Assembly (NCBI RefSeq): GCF_000002075.1
Contig: NW_004797272.1
Span: 1,726,084-1,790,083 of the forward strand
Reading direction: 5' to 3'
DNA: 64,000 nt
Source of the DNA: Aplysia californica
Lineage: Eukaryota; Mollusca; Gastropoda; Aplysiida; Aplysiidae
The notes beneath the pieces are model-generated. The model ran no database searches and was not told the DNA's origin. It was given only the letters and a program-made list of their open reading frames with translations. The position numbers and the translations under genes were made by a program. Below are positions 10,001 to 24,600 of this stretch, in pieces (within the stretch, counting starts at the first letter, position 1; each line of letters opens with the position of its first letter).

Positions 10001-13000
10001 GAGTAACATAGACTCAGATTCCTTTTGCTGACTACCTGTTTTATTTTTTCCAGAGGAACCAGAGATGACATTGACAAAGAAGATGTACAAGAATCTTACT
10101 TTCGGTACATGGAAGAGAACCCTACTGCTGGCCTGATTAATGATGAAGAGGAGTTGGTGGATTATGACTGTGATGGAAATCCTATTATTGAAAGGAAGAA
10201 GGTATTCAGTTTCATTGTGGATGGTTTAAATTTTTAGTCTAAGACGATGAAATAAAAGCTTGAAGAGACTACACTGAAAATTGACTTCTAGGGTACATTT
10301 TGAACTCTAAAGCATATTGAAAAGGAAAACATTGTAATGACTTGTGGGACGTAATGTCATGAATACACAAAGTTATTCAAATTTTGTTTGCTTATAATAT
10401 GAAGATTATATCTGAATCTATTGAAGATACTACTTGTATTTGAGTCTCTTTAAATGTTTGTTAGAGCATATTTGACTTCAGTATTTTTATATTTTTGTGT
10501 TCAAGTCTAAATGAGTAAATGTTTATCTGGTTAGGTCATCATGCTATTTTGACTCCTCTTTCTTTATTCTCCAAACTGTGTTATATTTCAAGGTCATTGA
10601 TCCGCTGCCAGCCATTGATCACTCAGAGATAGATTATCAACCATTTGAGAGGAACTTCTACACTCCCCACGAGGAAATAGATGCTCTCACCAGTCAGCAA
10701 GTCCATGAACTGAGACTGAAATTAGGTATCAAGGTAAATGATGGAATGTATTTCTTGTCTGTTTAAAGACCTTATAGTTTTAATAATAATAATAACAATT
10801 GCATTTATATAGCACACAATCATGCTCTACAGCATGCTCTATATGTTTTACAACTATTATTACCCCAGCAGACCCTCAAAGGACACTTGGATACATTTTT
10901 AGCTTCACGAGAAGAGAAGAAAATTAATGTGAAGTGCCTTTCCGAAGGACACAACATTAGGCCCCTAATGGAATCAGACTCAAGATCTTACGGTTGCAAG
11001 TCCTAGAACCTAACCACAAGGCCACCGACATATACAGTCGAACCTGTGTAAGACGGAATCGCAAGGGAGCCCGAAAAAAATTCCGTCTTAGACAGGGGAA
11101 CTTAAGGGGAGATGGAAGGAGGCCCAGTGGGATCAAGGATCGCTTGTCCGATCGGCAAGCAGTGGTCAAAACTTCACACCTCTCAACTACTATCCTGTCT
11201 GATAATAATAATAATAATAATAATTGCATTTATATAGCGTATATCCATGCTCAAGAGGATGCTCTATGCGCTTTACAACGATTATTACCTCAGCAGACCC
11301 TCTGAGAACACTCGGAAACATTCTTGGCTTCCGCAGAAGCATACAGTGCAAGCTGTGGATTTCACGTGCTCAAACACTATCAAACTGACAAAATTGTTCA
11401 CTGTCTATAGCCGGGTACCCATTTCCACCTGGGTGAAGTGAGGAAAATTTGTGCAAAGTGGCTTTCCCAAGGACACAACGTCGGGCCCCTGACGGGATTC
11501 GAACCCACGACCTTATGGTTGCGAGTCCGAGAGCCTAACCACTAGGCCACCGACACTACATAATGACATGCGTCACTTTTACTTGTCCAATTATCACCAG
11601 TGCTTGCCTTTAATAGGACCACTGCTTGACCTATTAGAAACAGAAATGTTTGAACATCTTCCTTTGCTTCCACCCTTAACCCCATCCATCGGTGTAACAA
11701 GCTCAGTCAACCAATGCCACCCCTCACTGCCATCATGTAACAACGATTGGAGGAACTCTTTTTTCGGCTGGAGTACGATCAGGACGGCAGGCATTGGTCA
11801 AAGTAATTTCATACCTCTGGCTTCCGGCTACCCCAGGACAGTTTCTGTAGTGGCTCGCTACTTGAGCCCTCTCTCGGGTAGTCATGAGATTTCACACCCA
11901 CACTACCCTGACCATCTGCTTCGCTCAGGGCTCACATGATGGGGGTAACATCTTCCCCCAAATTGCACTCCTACTCCCTGTCCTCACCTAGAGGCATGGC
12001 TATGGCGTTAAGTTTAGAGTAACAGCCGGCAGAACAAAACTTGCGAGTTTTGTTCCAAATCAGGGCTGAGCGGGCAAAGCATTTTCCGTCTTAGACAGGT
12101 GAAACCCTCGGAAGGGAGCAGATTTTTCCTTCTGTTTCCGCTTTGGACAGGTTTCCGTTTTATACTGGTAATTAAAGAGGAATATATCAAGGGGGGAGCG
12201 GGGAGATCCCGCGAAGACAGGTTTCCGTTTTATACTGGTAATTAAAGAGGAATATATCAAGGGGGGAGCGGGGAGATCCCGCGAAGACAGGTTTCCGTTT
12301 TATACTGGTAATTAAAGAGGAATATATCAAGGGGGGAGCGGGGAGATCCCGCGAAGACAGGTTTCCGTTTTATACAGGTTTTCATTAAGGCAGTTGAGTC
12401 TGGTTAAGTTCTATATCTCTGGTCATTTGTTTACAAGTCACCAAAATCTCGTAAATGGATGCTTGAAACAGATTTTATACCTACCCAAAATGGTTTGACT
12501 TTTGTCATTATTGAACAACTGTTTCAGAAAGTGAATTAAAAAAAAAAACAGTAGAAAGGGAAGGAACTCTGACAAGATGGCGAATGAGTAAATGACATCT
12601 GTGGTGTTACAGTTGCTATATATATTCGCCTAACCATCCATACCAATAACTAAAAAACCTAGAAAAAAATTATAAAGGTATTTTTGTAATGACACTGATG
12701 AATTATGATAGAAAAGCTTTACAATGTAGTTGTAAATTATCAAGTTCTTCTGTTTTTCAGGTTTCAGGTCTCTCTCCTCCAAAGCCAGTGAGCAGTTTTG
12801 GTCACTTTGGATTTGATGAAGCATTGATGGGATCTGTTCGGAAATCTGAATACTCGAAGCCCACTCCTATTCAAGCTCAGGTATTAATTTTCACGCATGT
12901 TTTTTGCTCCTACAGCATAACTTTTAGCTCATTACAAATTTTATGTCTACAGTGTTAGAAACTCTTTGCTTCTTGATCAAGGCAATTCAACATTGAAAAT

Positions 13001-16000
13001 TGTGTCGATTGCTGTATGATGATATGCACTTAATTATAATACATGAAAGGCATTAGTGGATGCCCTTGTTATTAATTTTACCCTTCCAGTACATCTGTTC
13101 TTGCTGCCTTTTTGTGTGATTTTTCTTGATTTTTATGGAAGAGACTTAGAGACTTGATATATACTAATTAATTTGCTCTCATTAATTTCTTTTTATATTG
13201 CTGCAGCTTGTGCAACATTTTAACCTTTTATCCCCCCCTTTCTTTTCTTTGTGTTTTAGGGTGTTCCTATTGCTTTGAGTGGAAGAGACATGATTGGAAT
13301 TGCCAAAACTGGTAGTGGAAAAACTGCTGCATTTTTGTGGCCTTTGCTGATTCATATCATGGACCAGGTGAGGGACTTCTTGCACATTTTTAGATGACAT
13401 TATTATTACAGTAGTCTCTGCCTAAGGTCACTCTGCTTGAGAACAAGGAAAATACAGAATCTAAGGAGAAGCGGATCTTGGCTGAATTATCCGGAGGAAG
13501 AATCCACAGGGATTTATCGTCGGGCCCACAATTGGTAACATGATCTCCCCTTACTTTGAAGTTAACCTAAGCATCCCCTTATAGCGAACCAGGATCATAA
13601 GCAGTGGGATCTAAGGCATAGACTACAGTACACCTCCTGGGACGGTGCTACTGACTGAAGTGTCTTTAGGCCATTCCCAAAGGGGGGGGACATTAACATC
13701 TTGAATTCTTATGCACAGTAGAATTGTACATGTAAATTGGCTGGTTCATCAATGTCCCACTCAAAACTGTGCCTGAACTGCAACAGGGAACTGCTGCTTT
13801 TTCTTTCCTAATCCTTACTATCGTCATTTTTCCTCTACATTTTTTGTGTGTTTGTCACACTCTTGTGACCCGCTATTTCCAGGGTGCGTTGATAGTCGAA
13901 GCAGACTTTGTGCTGTTGAAGCTAGAGAGGTGAGCAGAGTAAGTCTGATTTCCTGTAAGGACTTCTCTGTTGACATCCACCTCTTGGCGCTCATATAACC
14001 ATATGCAGTTGTGAGAGCTGTAGAATACTCTATTATTTTTTAAGGGACATGGGCCAGTGCTTTAGGGAAGCAGTTAAGTGAACTGTAGGCACTTTTGATA
14101 TTACTAAGGAATGTCCATTATATCATTTGTAATACGACGTTTTGGAATCAGGCACTCGTCAATTTTTGGGTATATGGAGTTATTGGTAAATCCAAAAACT
14201 TGTTCATTTGTCTTGCATTTGGTTTAAAAAATATCAATCTATATTGAATAGAAGTCAAAATATTTGCAATGGAAGGAGGTCAGGGTTGCCTGGTTTTACA
14301 GGTTTGTAACTTTCATAGCCTGAGAGTCCTAACTTTGGAAACTGAAAATGTACATATTCTTTGCCTTTAATCTATGTTTTTCTGTAAAATCCATACAAAA
14401 ATGTGTTTTTTAATAAACATAAAAGGTGATTAGCCAAAAAAAGAAAATTAGAAAAAAATTGCCCATCGGCCCCCCCAGAAATGCTGATTTCTTTGATTTC
14501 ATCATTTTGACGTACACCTGATTTCACTACGATACCTCACATTTCATAATGTTGCAGCCATTCAACATTGTGGTATGTCAAAATTTTGAAAAAATAAAAT
14601 CATGTATGTTGTAGTTTCACAAGGCGCACTGATTAGGAGCATTCCTCTTTTATGATAGTCATGAATTAAGAGGAATTAGCCAAGTAATAAAGGTTTTTTG
14701 CTTACCCTGAAAACCTTGTATTTTGACATATTACAATGTTCAATGAATGGTGGCGATGATGTGGTCGATTTTAAGCACAAGGGGGCTATCCCGAAAAGTG
14801 CTGTTTTGAGAAAAGTGAAGGTAAAGTTTTTGGGCTCTTTAAGTTCAGTCTCTTTAAAAGACAAGTAGAGTTTTCTCTATAACCAAACAAATATACAACC
14901 AATGAAACCAAAGTTCTTCTATAGGTAGGGCAATGCCTACTTTTGGTGTAGGTCAAGATTTCTGGAAATCCCCCGAAATTTGGATTAGCCCGCTTGTCCT
15001 TAGAAGCTATGTCCCTTGTGTGGACATGTGTTTTTCCCAGCCCCATGTCCTCCCAGGTTTATTCTCTGAAAACATCAACTGTGGACATTTAAGGATATAT
15101 TGCCACTTTTGAAAGAGTTATCATCACATTTCCATAATGTACACGTTCCGCAAAATGTCCTCAATCAAAATTGTGCATATCTCATTGTGCAAGTTTAGTC
15201 AGATGTGAAGGATTTTCTTGTGCTGCCATACTTATGGTCTTAAACAGATATTATGTTTGGAACAGTTTTGAATATCACAATAAAGGTTTTGTATTTCAGT
15301 ACATTTCAACAGTCTGAGTGTATTGATCTTAATATATGTACTTGTATATTTATTTTTTAAACAGCGCGAGTTGCAAAAGGGAGAAGGACCAATTGGACTA
15401 ATCTTGGCTCCTACAAGGGAGTTGTCTCAGCAGGTAAAGCTGGAAATGTGGAGTTTTTCTTTTACTCCCACAAATATTGTGGTATTAGAGCTTTGGCCAT
15501 TCCCCAAGGGAGGACATTTCTTGTTCTAATGCACAGTAGCATTGTAAATGGGCTGATCCAACAATGTCATGCTCATAACTGCCTGAATTACAACAGGGAA
15601 CTGCTGCTTTTTCTTTCCTAATCCTATTGTCATTTTCCTCTACTTCTTTTGTATGTTTGTCACACTCTTGTGACCAGCTATTTCTGGGGTGTCTTGAAAG
15701 TCGAAACAGGCTTTGTGCTGTTGAAGCTAGAGAGGTGAGCAGAGTAAGTCTGATTCCCTGTAAGGACTTCTCTGTTGACATCCACCTCTTGGCACTCATA
15801 TAACCATATGCAGTTGCGAGCGCCATAAAACCTCTACTAAAACAAAACTAACAAAGAGCTGTTATTAAGGGGGGCACTCCGAAAGTCCCGATTGGGCTCA
15901 AAACTATAGATTTTAAGTTGTATAAATTTTTAGCTTTTTTAACCTCTCTTACAACTATTTCATCGCATAAGAACCCCCTAAAGCCTTATTTTTTCCCATA

Positions 16001-19000
16001 CCGGGCATGTTTGTCACCACCATTTCCTCATAGAGTCTTTTATTTTTCTTTATCGCCCGCTTTCTCGAAACATGGTTTTTCTATATACTTTAAAAAAATA
16101 ATCCACCTTTTTTCATCCAATCTGCATAAAATTTTCACAAAATGAATTAAAGATGTACTACAAATATTTTTGTGATGAATTTTTGATATATGGAATTTTT
16201 TTGGGGAGTGTGGATTTTCAGGGTATTTTGCAAACGTGAATACTACCCCAAGGAAAAAAATCATAAAAATTTTTCTAGTACGTTTAGGAAAAATTCATCA
16301 CACAGAATTGTAGATCTATTGTTTGCCAAGGTGCAGGCAAAAAAAAAATTTTTTTCCATGAAAAACAAGTGCGGTATTAATTACGTAAGACATGTCAACA
16401 ACATTCAATATGTCCGCCGTATCCTTGGTGACAAATTTTGTCTCAAATTTGATTGTGTGGATTTTAAGACTCCCTACTATGCTCGTTATATGTGTGAAAT
16501 TTGGTAACATTTGATCCACTAATGAGCGAGATAGCCTTCAGCTGCCCCCCCTCCTCTTAATGAGGAAACTTGATCTTGTGGTGAGAAAGACCGTGGGACT
16601 GATTGGGACTCAATAAAGGGTGGAGAAAGATGTTTCAAAATATTATGTTATGTATACTCTCAACTTTTTTCACTTTCCAACTAAACTGTCTGTTTCAAGT
16701 AAAAGATTTTATTGTTGGAGACATCTTTATTAATTAGTTTTAAAAAATCTTAATATTCACCAAGAGTAGCCTACATCAGATTTAAAAAAAAAAGATTTGC
16801 CCAGCATATTGAACATGAGAGTAATATCGTGTTGGTTTAAGTGTGCTTTCAGTGAATGATAATAATACTTTTCAGATCTACCATGAAGCCAAGCGTTTTG
16901 GTAAAGTGTACAACATCAATGTTGTCTGTGCCTATGGTGGTGGCAGCATGTGGGAGCAGTCGAAAGCCTGCCAGGAAGGAGCTGAAATTGTTGTGGCCAC
17001 CCCTGTAAGTTTATAAAATGTTGATGAAAGTACAGTCAAACTTGTTCTAATGAACACCTGATCAAGACAATAACCTGTACAAATGACCACTTCCCACTTA
17101 CCCCTTTGCCTATGTTTCTGTTTTATAATGATACTGTTCAAAAAGACCAAATGTCTCTAATGAACGCTTCACTCCTTGACACTGGGTAGTCATCTTAGAC
17201 CGGCCCCTTTGGGTGCACCCAAAATAGTGGGTGAAGTACCTCTTATGTTCAGCAATTTCATGCTCTTAAAACATGTTTTGGGTTTAAATATGTGTGTGTG
17301 CCTTAAGAAAGGTACAAAAAGTCCCACAGAGAATTTTGAGCTACAGGCTGATAATGACAAAAAATCACTTTTTTGACCAAAAAGTGTTTCCATAAAAAAA
17401 TGATAGTTCCACCTATTTTTTAACAATGTGTTAAAAGGTTGTTTTTTTCATTGATTTGACTTCTAAATATTTTATATTGAATAATTTTGAGACTAGGGTA
17501 TTTTTTTAAAGATATAACGAAAACTGCTTTTAGAAGGTGTTAAAATCTATTCTTGAAGCATGTTTTCTCTTCCCTACTATGTTTTACCATTGAATTCTAA
17601 TCATGATATTGATGTCAACTGAATGCCTAATTGGAAATGAATTCTCCTTGAAAAAAATACATAAAAAACAATTGAATCTTTTTTTTTCCAAGTTTTTAAG
17701 TGTCCTAAACTTAAAAGCTAAATTTTCTCAAAATTAGATCTTTATACCCTACCTCACAAAATGTGCGATATCCCCAAAACTACCTGAGATATTTCAAAAA
17801 TTTAGAAACCACTGTATTCAACATTGAATTTTCTATAAGGTGCAACCGTTAACTCAAAATGGTCAAAATCCAACTTTTTGGACCTTTCTTTAGGCACACA
17901 CACATGAGAGGATGTACTAAATGCTTCAGAGTTCAGACTTATGGTAAATGAAATTATAGTTGAACTTGTCTAAATCTAGTAGTTAGGCTACATGACTCTT
18001 AATCATGAGGTTCATGGGGGTTGAGCCTTAGCCCGGCCCTAGTATAATTTGTTCTAGGGAAAGGCACTTTACGTGAATTTATCTCATTTCACCCAGGTGT
18101 GAATGGGTACCCAGTCGTAGACAGGGAAAGATTTTGTCTGTATGTTTTTGCTTTAGCACATGTAAAATGGCAGCTTCCCCTGCATGATTCTCAGGAAATA
18201 GAGACTGTTTCAAAATGCTATTAGATCTGCTGGGGTGATAATTTATATTGTAAGTGACATAGAGCTTTCTGTTGAGTGGGAATTTGTGCAGTACAAATAC
18301 GAGGTGATTCAAAATGAATTACCCGCTTTTATGATACTGTACATTGCTTCAGTTCTCATGCATCGTTATGGAATGAGTTAGTGACCATTTGAAAGAGCTG
18401 TTAGTTATCTAACTTTTGAATAAAAAAGAATGAACCAATGTTATTGTTTACTGCTTCAGTTCTCAAGCGTGAGTCTGTGATCATATGAGAGAGGAGGGAT
18501 GGATTGTTTGGGAAGTGGCTCAAGACGGAGCTGTCTGTGCTTAGCCTGTCAGATTCTCAGACCTCATGGTGTATAACTTGTTTCTTCTGGGAATATTTAA
18601 AAGATTGCGGTTATGTTCCATCGTTACCCATTGACTTCAATTACCTTAAACATTGAATAAGAACAACGATCGACTCAGTGTGCCTTGATATGCTGAAACG
18701 CGTCTGGGATGAATTTTTTTTTCACGGTGCTGTTGCCCGTGCCGTGCCGGTGGTGGTAGCCACATTGAACACTTGTAAGACAGGAAATAAAAGTTGATTG
18801 TGAGTACAATGCTTGTGGCTTAGCTTGAGTTTTCTGTCGCTTTTCCTAATTTAAATATTGCAAAATGAAAGTGGTTCGTTCTTTTTCAATGAAACTTTTC
18901 TTTAATGAATGCACTGAAAAAGATTATCTGTGTTAACTTTGTTTGATTTGGAAGGATTTAAGGTTTTCCCAGAATGTAATAGGATAATGAAGCAGTAATT

Positions 19001-21401
19001 GTACACAGCAGGTCCCCACAATGTCAGTTGTCACCTGTTTTACCCATGTTATAATGACTTGAGATCTTTTATGTTTTGGTTCGGTTTTTGCTTTCAGGGA
19101 CGACTCATCGATTTGGTAAAGAAAAAAGTGATTGATCTGCAGCGGGTGACCTATCTGGTATATGATGAGGCTGACCGAATGTTTGACATGGGTTTTGGTA
19201 TGTGCTCTGGACGTTAAAATATAAAAAAAAACCTGTCCCTTGTAAATGTCTTTGTTGCAAGAAAAACTGTTGTCTACCATTTGTGGTATCGATAGCTTAG
19301 TAGTTAGATTACTTGACCTGCTTTTGTAAAATTGTGGTTTCAGGGGTTTGAGCCTTAGGCATTGCACATGTATTTTTCCTTTTATAGTTTTGGTACTCAA
19401 GTATAATACAATAGATGTAATTTTGAACATTCTGTATTAAAAGATTTTTCAATTTGTAGGAGAAAAAGAAAGTGATATGAATGATTTCTTTTCCCTCAGA
19501 ACCCCAAGTCCGTTCCATAGCCAACCATGTGAGACCTGACAGACAGAGTGAGTGTTATTATCATTACTGGGGTGTTTTGCACTTTTGAGCTCTGTTCAAT
19601 TTGTCTGTTGGTGAACATTGAATATTAAGAATGTTAAGTTGGTGAACATTGAATGTTAATCGTCTTGAAAGGATCATTGATAGGTTTTTGAGGTGTTTGG
19701 TGTGATATCCCCTTCTACTTATTTTTAAATTTTTTTTAATTTATTTTTTTTGGTGAGTCATGTACCTATTCCTGTGCAAATTACACCATCTGATTAGAAA
19801 AATGAAGTGTGCTTGATTTGTTCCGGGCTTACGTTTGTTTTTGTATTTGTCTCCTTTTAAAGATCAATAGGTTATTCAACGGTAGAGTAAAGAATTATCT
19901 GTCCTGTTTTCAAGTTATGACAATTTGATAATATAAGTGTCAGTCGTATCTGTTTAACTATGTTTCTGCACAATAGGTTTTGACCCAGCCGGTCAGTATA
20001 GTGGGATGGTATTTTACATATTGAGATGGCTCAGGTCTAAGTTCAGTGGTTTGAAAGGTTTGGTGTAGTATTGTTTGGTGTGGTTGTCCCTGATCAGTGT
20101 CATTAACTCTGTCTATTGTTCTTTTTTCCCAGCTCTTCTCTTCAGTGCTACCTTCCGTAAGAGAGTGGAGAAGCTTGCGAGGGACATTCTGGCAGACCCC
20201 GTGCGTGTGGTGCAGGGAGAAGTTGGAGAGGTATGCCATTGTCACACTCTTGGAAAAAAAATTGGATGGGGGGGGGGGGGAATGCTGTAACCTAGTGCGG
20301 GTTATTGGTGGGTGTGTTTTTTTGGTATTGTCTGCTATTTTTTTTCCACTTTTCTTCAATGTTACAAATGCTGTAATTTGTTCCCTAGAAAATATGGCTG
20401 TTTTCATTCTGACTTGCTGTATACGCTAACTCAAAATTAGATCACAAATATTTTTTGTAGTTTTTTTTGTTGATCTTGCGTTAGGTAGTTTTTTGTTAAG
20501 TAAATTTTGAAGCCTCCATAGTCTCCCTCAATGTGTTTTCTTCAGTTCATGTGTGTCTGTGAGAATCCTTACTCCTGTGGTTGGTTCTGCTCATGTAAAG
20601 CTTATTTATCTTAATGTCTTCTTATCTGTGCTGGGATGCTGTATCCTGCTCAATCAGTTTGGGTTTTGTCTGGAATGGCAGGGTCAAAGCTGTCTGAGTG
20701 GGTGGTTGGCGGGTGCTCTGGTTTGGTTTGCTTCTTTTTCCTATCAAACATCTGTCGTCCTTATCTCACATCCTTCTTCTTTATGTTTGTTACTCTCTTG
20801 TAACACCTCTAATCCTCTGGCGCTCTTATGACCTTATGCAGTTGCGAGCGCCGTAAAACCTTTACTAAAACTAAAACTAAAAGCTGTCTGTGTTCTAAAT
20901 GGTCTTAAATAGTACAGTTTGAGGATTTTGAAAGTTTGGATAGATTGCCATCAGTTATGTCATCATGTACAGAGAGAACTGCTGTCTTCCTCCAGGCTAA
21001 TGAAGATGTGACACAAGTTGTGGAGGTTCTCCCCCTTGGACCAGCCAAGTGGACCTGGCTCATGCAACGGCTCGTCGGCTTCACTTCTGGTCAGTTGCTG
21101 TTCTTCCAACTGTTGATTGGACCTCTTCGCAAATTACAGTACATTCTGTTGAATTGAGGTTAATATTACTCGGGGGGGGGGGGGGGGGGGGGGACTGGAC
21201 GGGGATGGGACCAAAAACTAAATCAAATCCAGGTGGTCTTAAAATTTACCTGAAATGGACAATTTACTTATGATGAAAGTTTTAAAGTATAGGAAAAAAA
21301 ATATCGGAGTGGCTAGCGCTTTGCTACACTAACGAATTCGGTCGATTAGCCTGACTCTACTGGCCCGTGGTGATCTCTGTGCATGTTCCGGGCGAACGAA
21401 T

Positions 21402-21469
<68 letters not shown>

Positions 21470-21531
21470 ACTCTCTCACTCTCTTTCTCTCTTTATCTCT
21501 CCCTCTCTCTTTCTCTCTGTCTCTCTCTTTC

Positions 21532-21601
<70 letters not shown>

Positions 21602-24600
21602 TCGTATCACGGGCCGTCACACGCTAAGGCAAAGTGTGGCTTGAGATATTGACTTAACTCTATGTACCTTGATTTAATCGCCCTGTTGTGCAATAAAAAG
21701 AAAACGATAACTGAAAATTTTTTGGGATGTTGAAAAATTAATGATAAATGAAAATATTGTAGCGAAATGTCAGAAGTCAAGTAAAAGATTAGCGCATGAC
21801 TGTAGCAGAATGGGAAATATGTGTGTGTGCTTTGTGAAAGGTACCAATGTTGCATTTTGAAGAATCCCGTTTTTTGCATTTTCATGTACAGAAATCATGT
21901 CTGAACAATCTGCTTTTTGAATATTTTTTTTAGATATGGATGATTTTGTAACGCAGGGTACGGAAACAAAGTTTTGAGAAAAATGGCTTTAAAGTTTCCC
22001 CTTTGTTTCTGCTTCAAATAGATAGATCTGCGCTTTGAGACGACCTGACAACACATTTGCTACTCTCAAATCGTCTTTAAAAAGCAGCTAAGATGAAAGA
22101 ACAGTTTCAAAGAGTTTATATTACATCTTCAAAAGAAATTCATCACCACCTTGAGCAAGAATTTTCAAGAAATTGGATCAAGATTTGCGCTGGGCAGAAA
22201 AAGGCGGTACAAGTTTGCTCTCCAAAAAAAACGAAAGGGTGTGAATGCCCAAAGTTTTACTTTGTTTACATATTCTAGATATTCGTGCACACTACCTGCC
22301 TCTAGAGAGTAGAGAGAATGACCTAAATTTTGGTATGCAATGTGATTTGGTCTTCTTTATGAATGGACAAGAGAAACCATCCTCAGTGTTTACTCGGAAA
22401 ACCAATTTTCTCATGCATTTTAGGGGATTATGCGATATGTCTCGTGTTAAAGAACGTCTTTAAAAATGTATTTTAATGTAAAAGAAACTCAAGTCCTTGT
22501 AAAAATTGATATATTAATGGCTAAAGAATCCATTTTTAATGGAACTTAGTTTTTGTCAAAAATTCTTTTTTTAATCCTTGAAGCCTGATATCTCTGAACA
22601 AATGCGTGCGTCTTTTGGTACCTTTCACCAGGCATGCTCACATATATTCGTTGAGTGGATGATAGTTCTGAAAACTGTAGAGAAGAGAACTGAAATCATT
22701 TGCTTAGGTGTCTTAGAAATATGTTCCTGTTCAAAGAAGTTAAATGTAAGAATTTGTAAAATTACATTTGCATTTTGATTGGGAGGACTTCTTTTTCAGA
22801 GGGTTTTTTTAATATTGACTTTCCTTCATAAGTTTTCGGGACAGGCTATTATATTTCCTTTGGAAATACTATTTCTTTTCATCACCATTTATAACATTTT
22901 ACATGTATCCGCAGAGGGCAGTGTTCTCATATTTGTCACAAGAAAGTCAAACTCTGAGGAACTTGCTACCAATTTGAAGGCCAGAGATTTTGAATGTGAG
23001 TTATTGGAAACTTGTCTCTTTTTCGTCTTTTAGTCTGAGCTTACTTTTGGATTATCTATTCTCAGGTGCCGATTTGTTTGAGTTGCAAGTAATGGTTTAT
23101 TGTCATTACAAGCTTCATGGGTTATTATTTTATAATGAAAAAATTATTATTTTTTTAACTTTCTCTTTGTCTGTCTTTAGTATTGTCTAACAATGCCAAT
23201 TGGGCTTCCACGTCTAACAATGCCAATTGGGCTTCCACACGTGGCGAAATTTTGGTCCTCATTTGCGGGTGAATTTTTGGACCGGGTCAGAACGTAAGTG
23301 CCTAACTTTCTCGAGCTCCTTCTGTGCTATTTCTGGACTGATGTGAATGAAACTTGGCAACCAATCAGAAAATAGGGCACACTAATGATATGTTGACGTT
23401 GAAGTTCGTACACATATATTGACCTATGCTTTTGGTGTCGGAAACACTATAAGGAGCTTGATATTCGACGTCGAGAATGTAAGAGATCTATCTTTCCTCT
23501 ATAGTGTGCTCGAATTTGAAAGTTCTATGTGCAGTAGTTGTTTAGAATTTATCATAATGTACCACTACCCCCCTGTCCAAAAGCGGCTTCGCACGAAGAC
23601 GGGCCGTTTTCCCCTCACTCCCTTGGCAAATGTATGTGACCTACAAATCCCCGCATGACTATTCTGAGCCCATTCATTGGTCATTTGAAATAGGGCAATG
23701 GCGGGCGCGCGCATTCGGTTGTTTTTTTCTCTGTTCCCCTGTAACATCATAATGGGGATATACCGAGGCGAGCTTATCAACGGGAAAAAAGAGTTTTCAA
23801 TTGAAGGACATGCTAGTTTGAATTAAATTATATTTTATGGTTGGCATGGTCAAAAGTCACCAAAGACACCTTTGCCATTATTTAGTCACGCTGCCAACAT
23901 ATTCTTAAAGATCCCATGTTGTGATACGATGCTGTAAATAAAATGCTCTCATCCTGACACCCCTTTTTCATGAAATCGTAATATGTACACCAAAATTTTA
24001 ATTATAACAGAATAACTACGAAATAGTTAGTAAATCTGACCAAGAAATAATATCTCCACCCAAAAACACATTGGGTAGCCAAGTTTCTTTCTAACTCTCC
24101 AATTAATTACTGAGATATTGCTTTTGGGAGCATTTTCCTATATTTGGATCATCCATATTTTGCCGACGTTTACAACCCGAAACTGTTTTATTTATGAACC
24201 GATTCTTAAAATTCAAAAAGCATAATTCTTAGAATTGAAAATTCTTTCTTAGGTACCAAATAGAAAAGGGCTAAAGCAAAAAATTAAATTTTCCTTGGCA
24301 TTGCTGTATTGTTGATCATGAAGTAAGATCTGGGGCAGAGATTTCACCCCTGTTACGAAGTATTCCACTGTTCATATGGATAAGGCTACACCATCCTGAA
24401 TGCAACATATTTCTACCTCGATGCATCTGTCATTTTCCAAACGTTTGGAGAGCTTATTTTCTGTTGATGTTCTTCTATGAAACTGTCTAAATCAAATCCT
24501 TTTTTGCCTTCTCAGTGGGACTGTTGCATGGTGACATGAGTCAGGCAGAGAGAAACGATATCATCAGCGCATTCAAGAGGAAAGACTTTGGTGTGTTAGT

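Larger units (their letters stand above)
11035..12400 (+). mobile_element. Non-autonomous DNA transposon with nested SINE
   Basis: Begins after TA with CAGTCGAACCTGTGTAAGAC and contains repeated AGACAGGTTTCCGTTTTATA-type sequence toward the right, the same theme as the left terminus. A SINE (11204-11556) interrupts it, and three 70-bp units (12146-12355) expand its right side. The right terminus (about 12375-12405, ACAGGTTTTCATTAAGGCAGTTGAG) is degenerate. No transposase ORF. The TA flank and CAGTCGAACCTG end fit the Tc1/mariner/pogo group by style only. Confidence 0.5.

Noticed and set aside
11480-11556. tRNA gene on the minus strand
   Set aside because: A and B boxes are good, but the sequence continues into a SINE body with an ATT tail and a second diverged copy nearby. 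The tRNA-like heads at 1848, 4462, 47840 and 62525 were judged the same way.
21357-21652. Ser/Leu-rich and Arg/Glu-rich frames on both strands
   Set aside because: Translation of the (CT)n microsatellite; the frames at 54781-55038 have the same cause.
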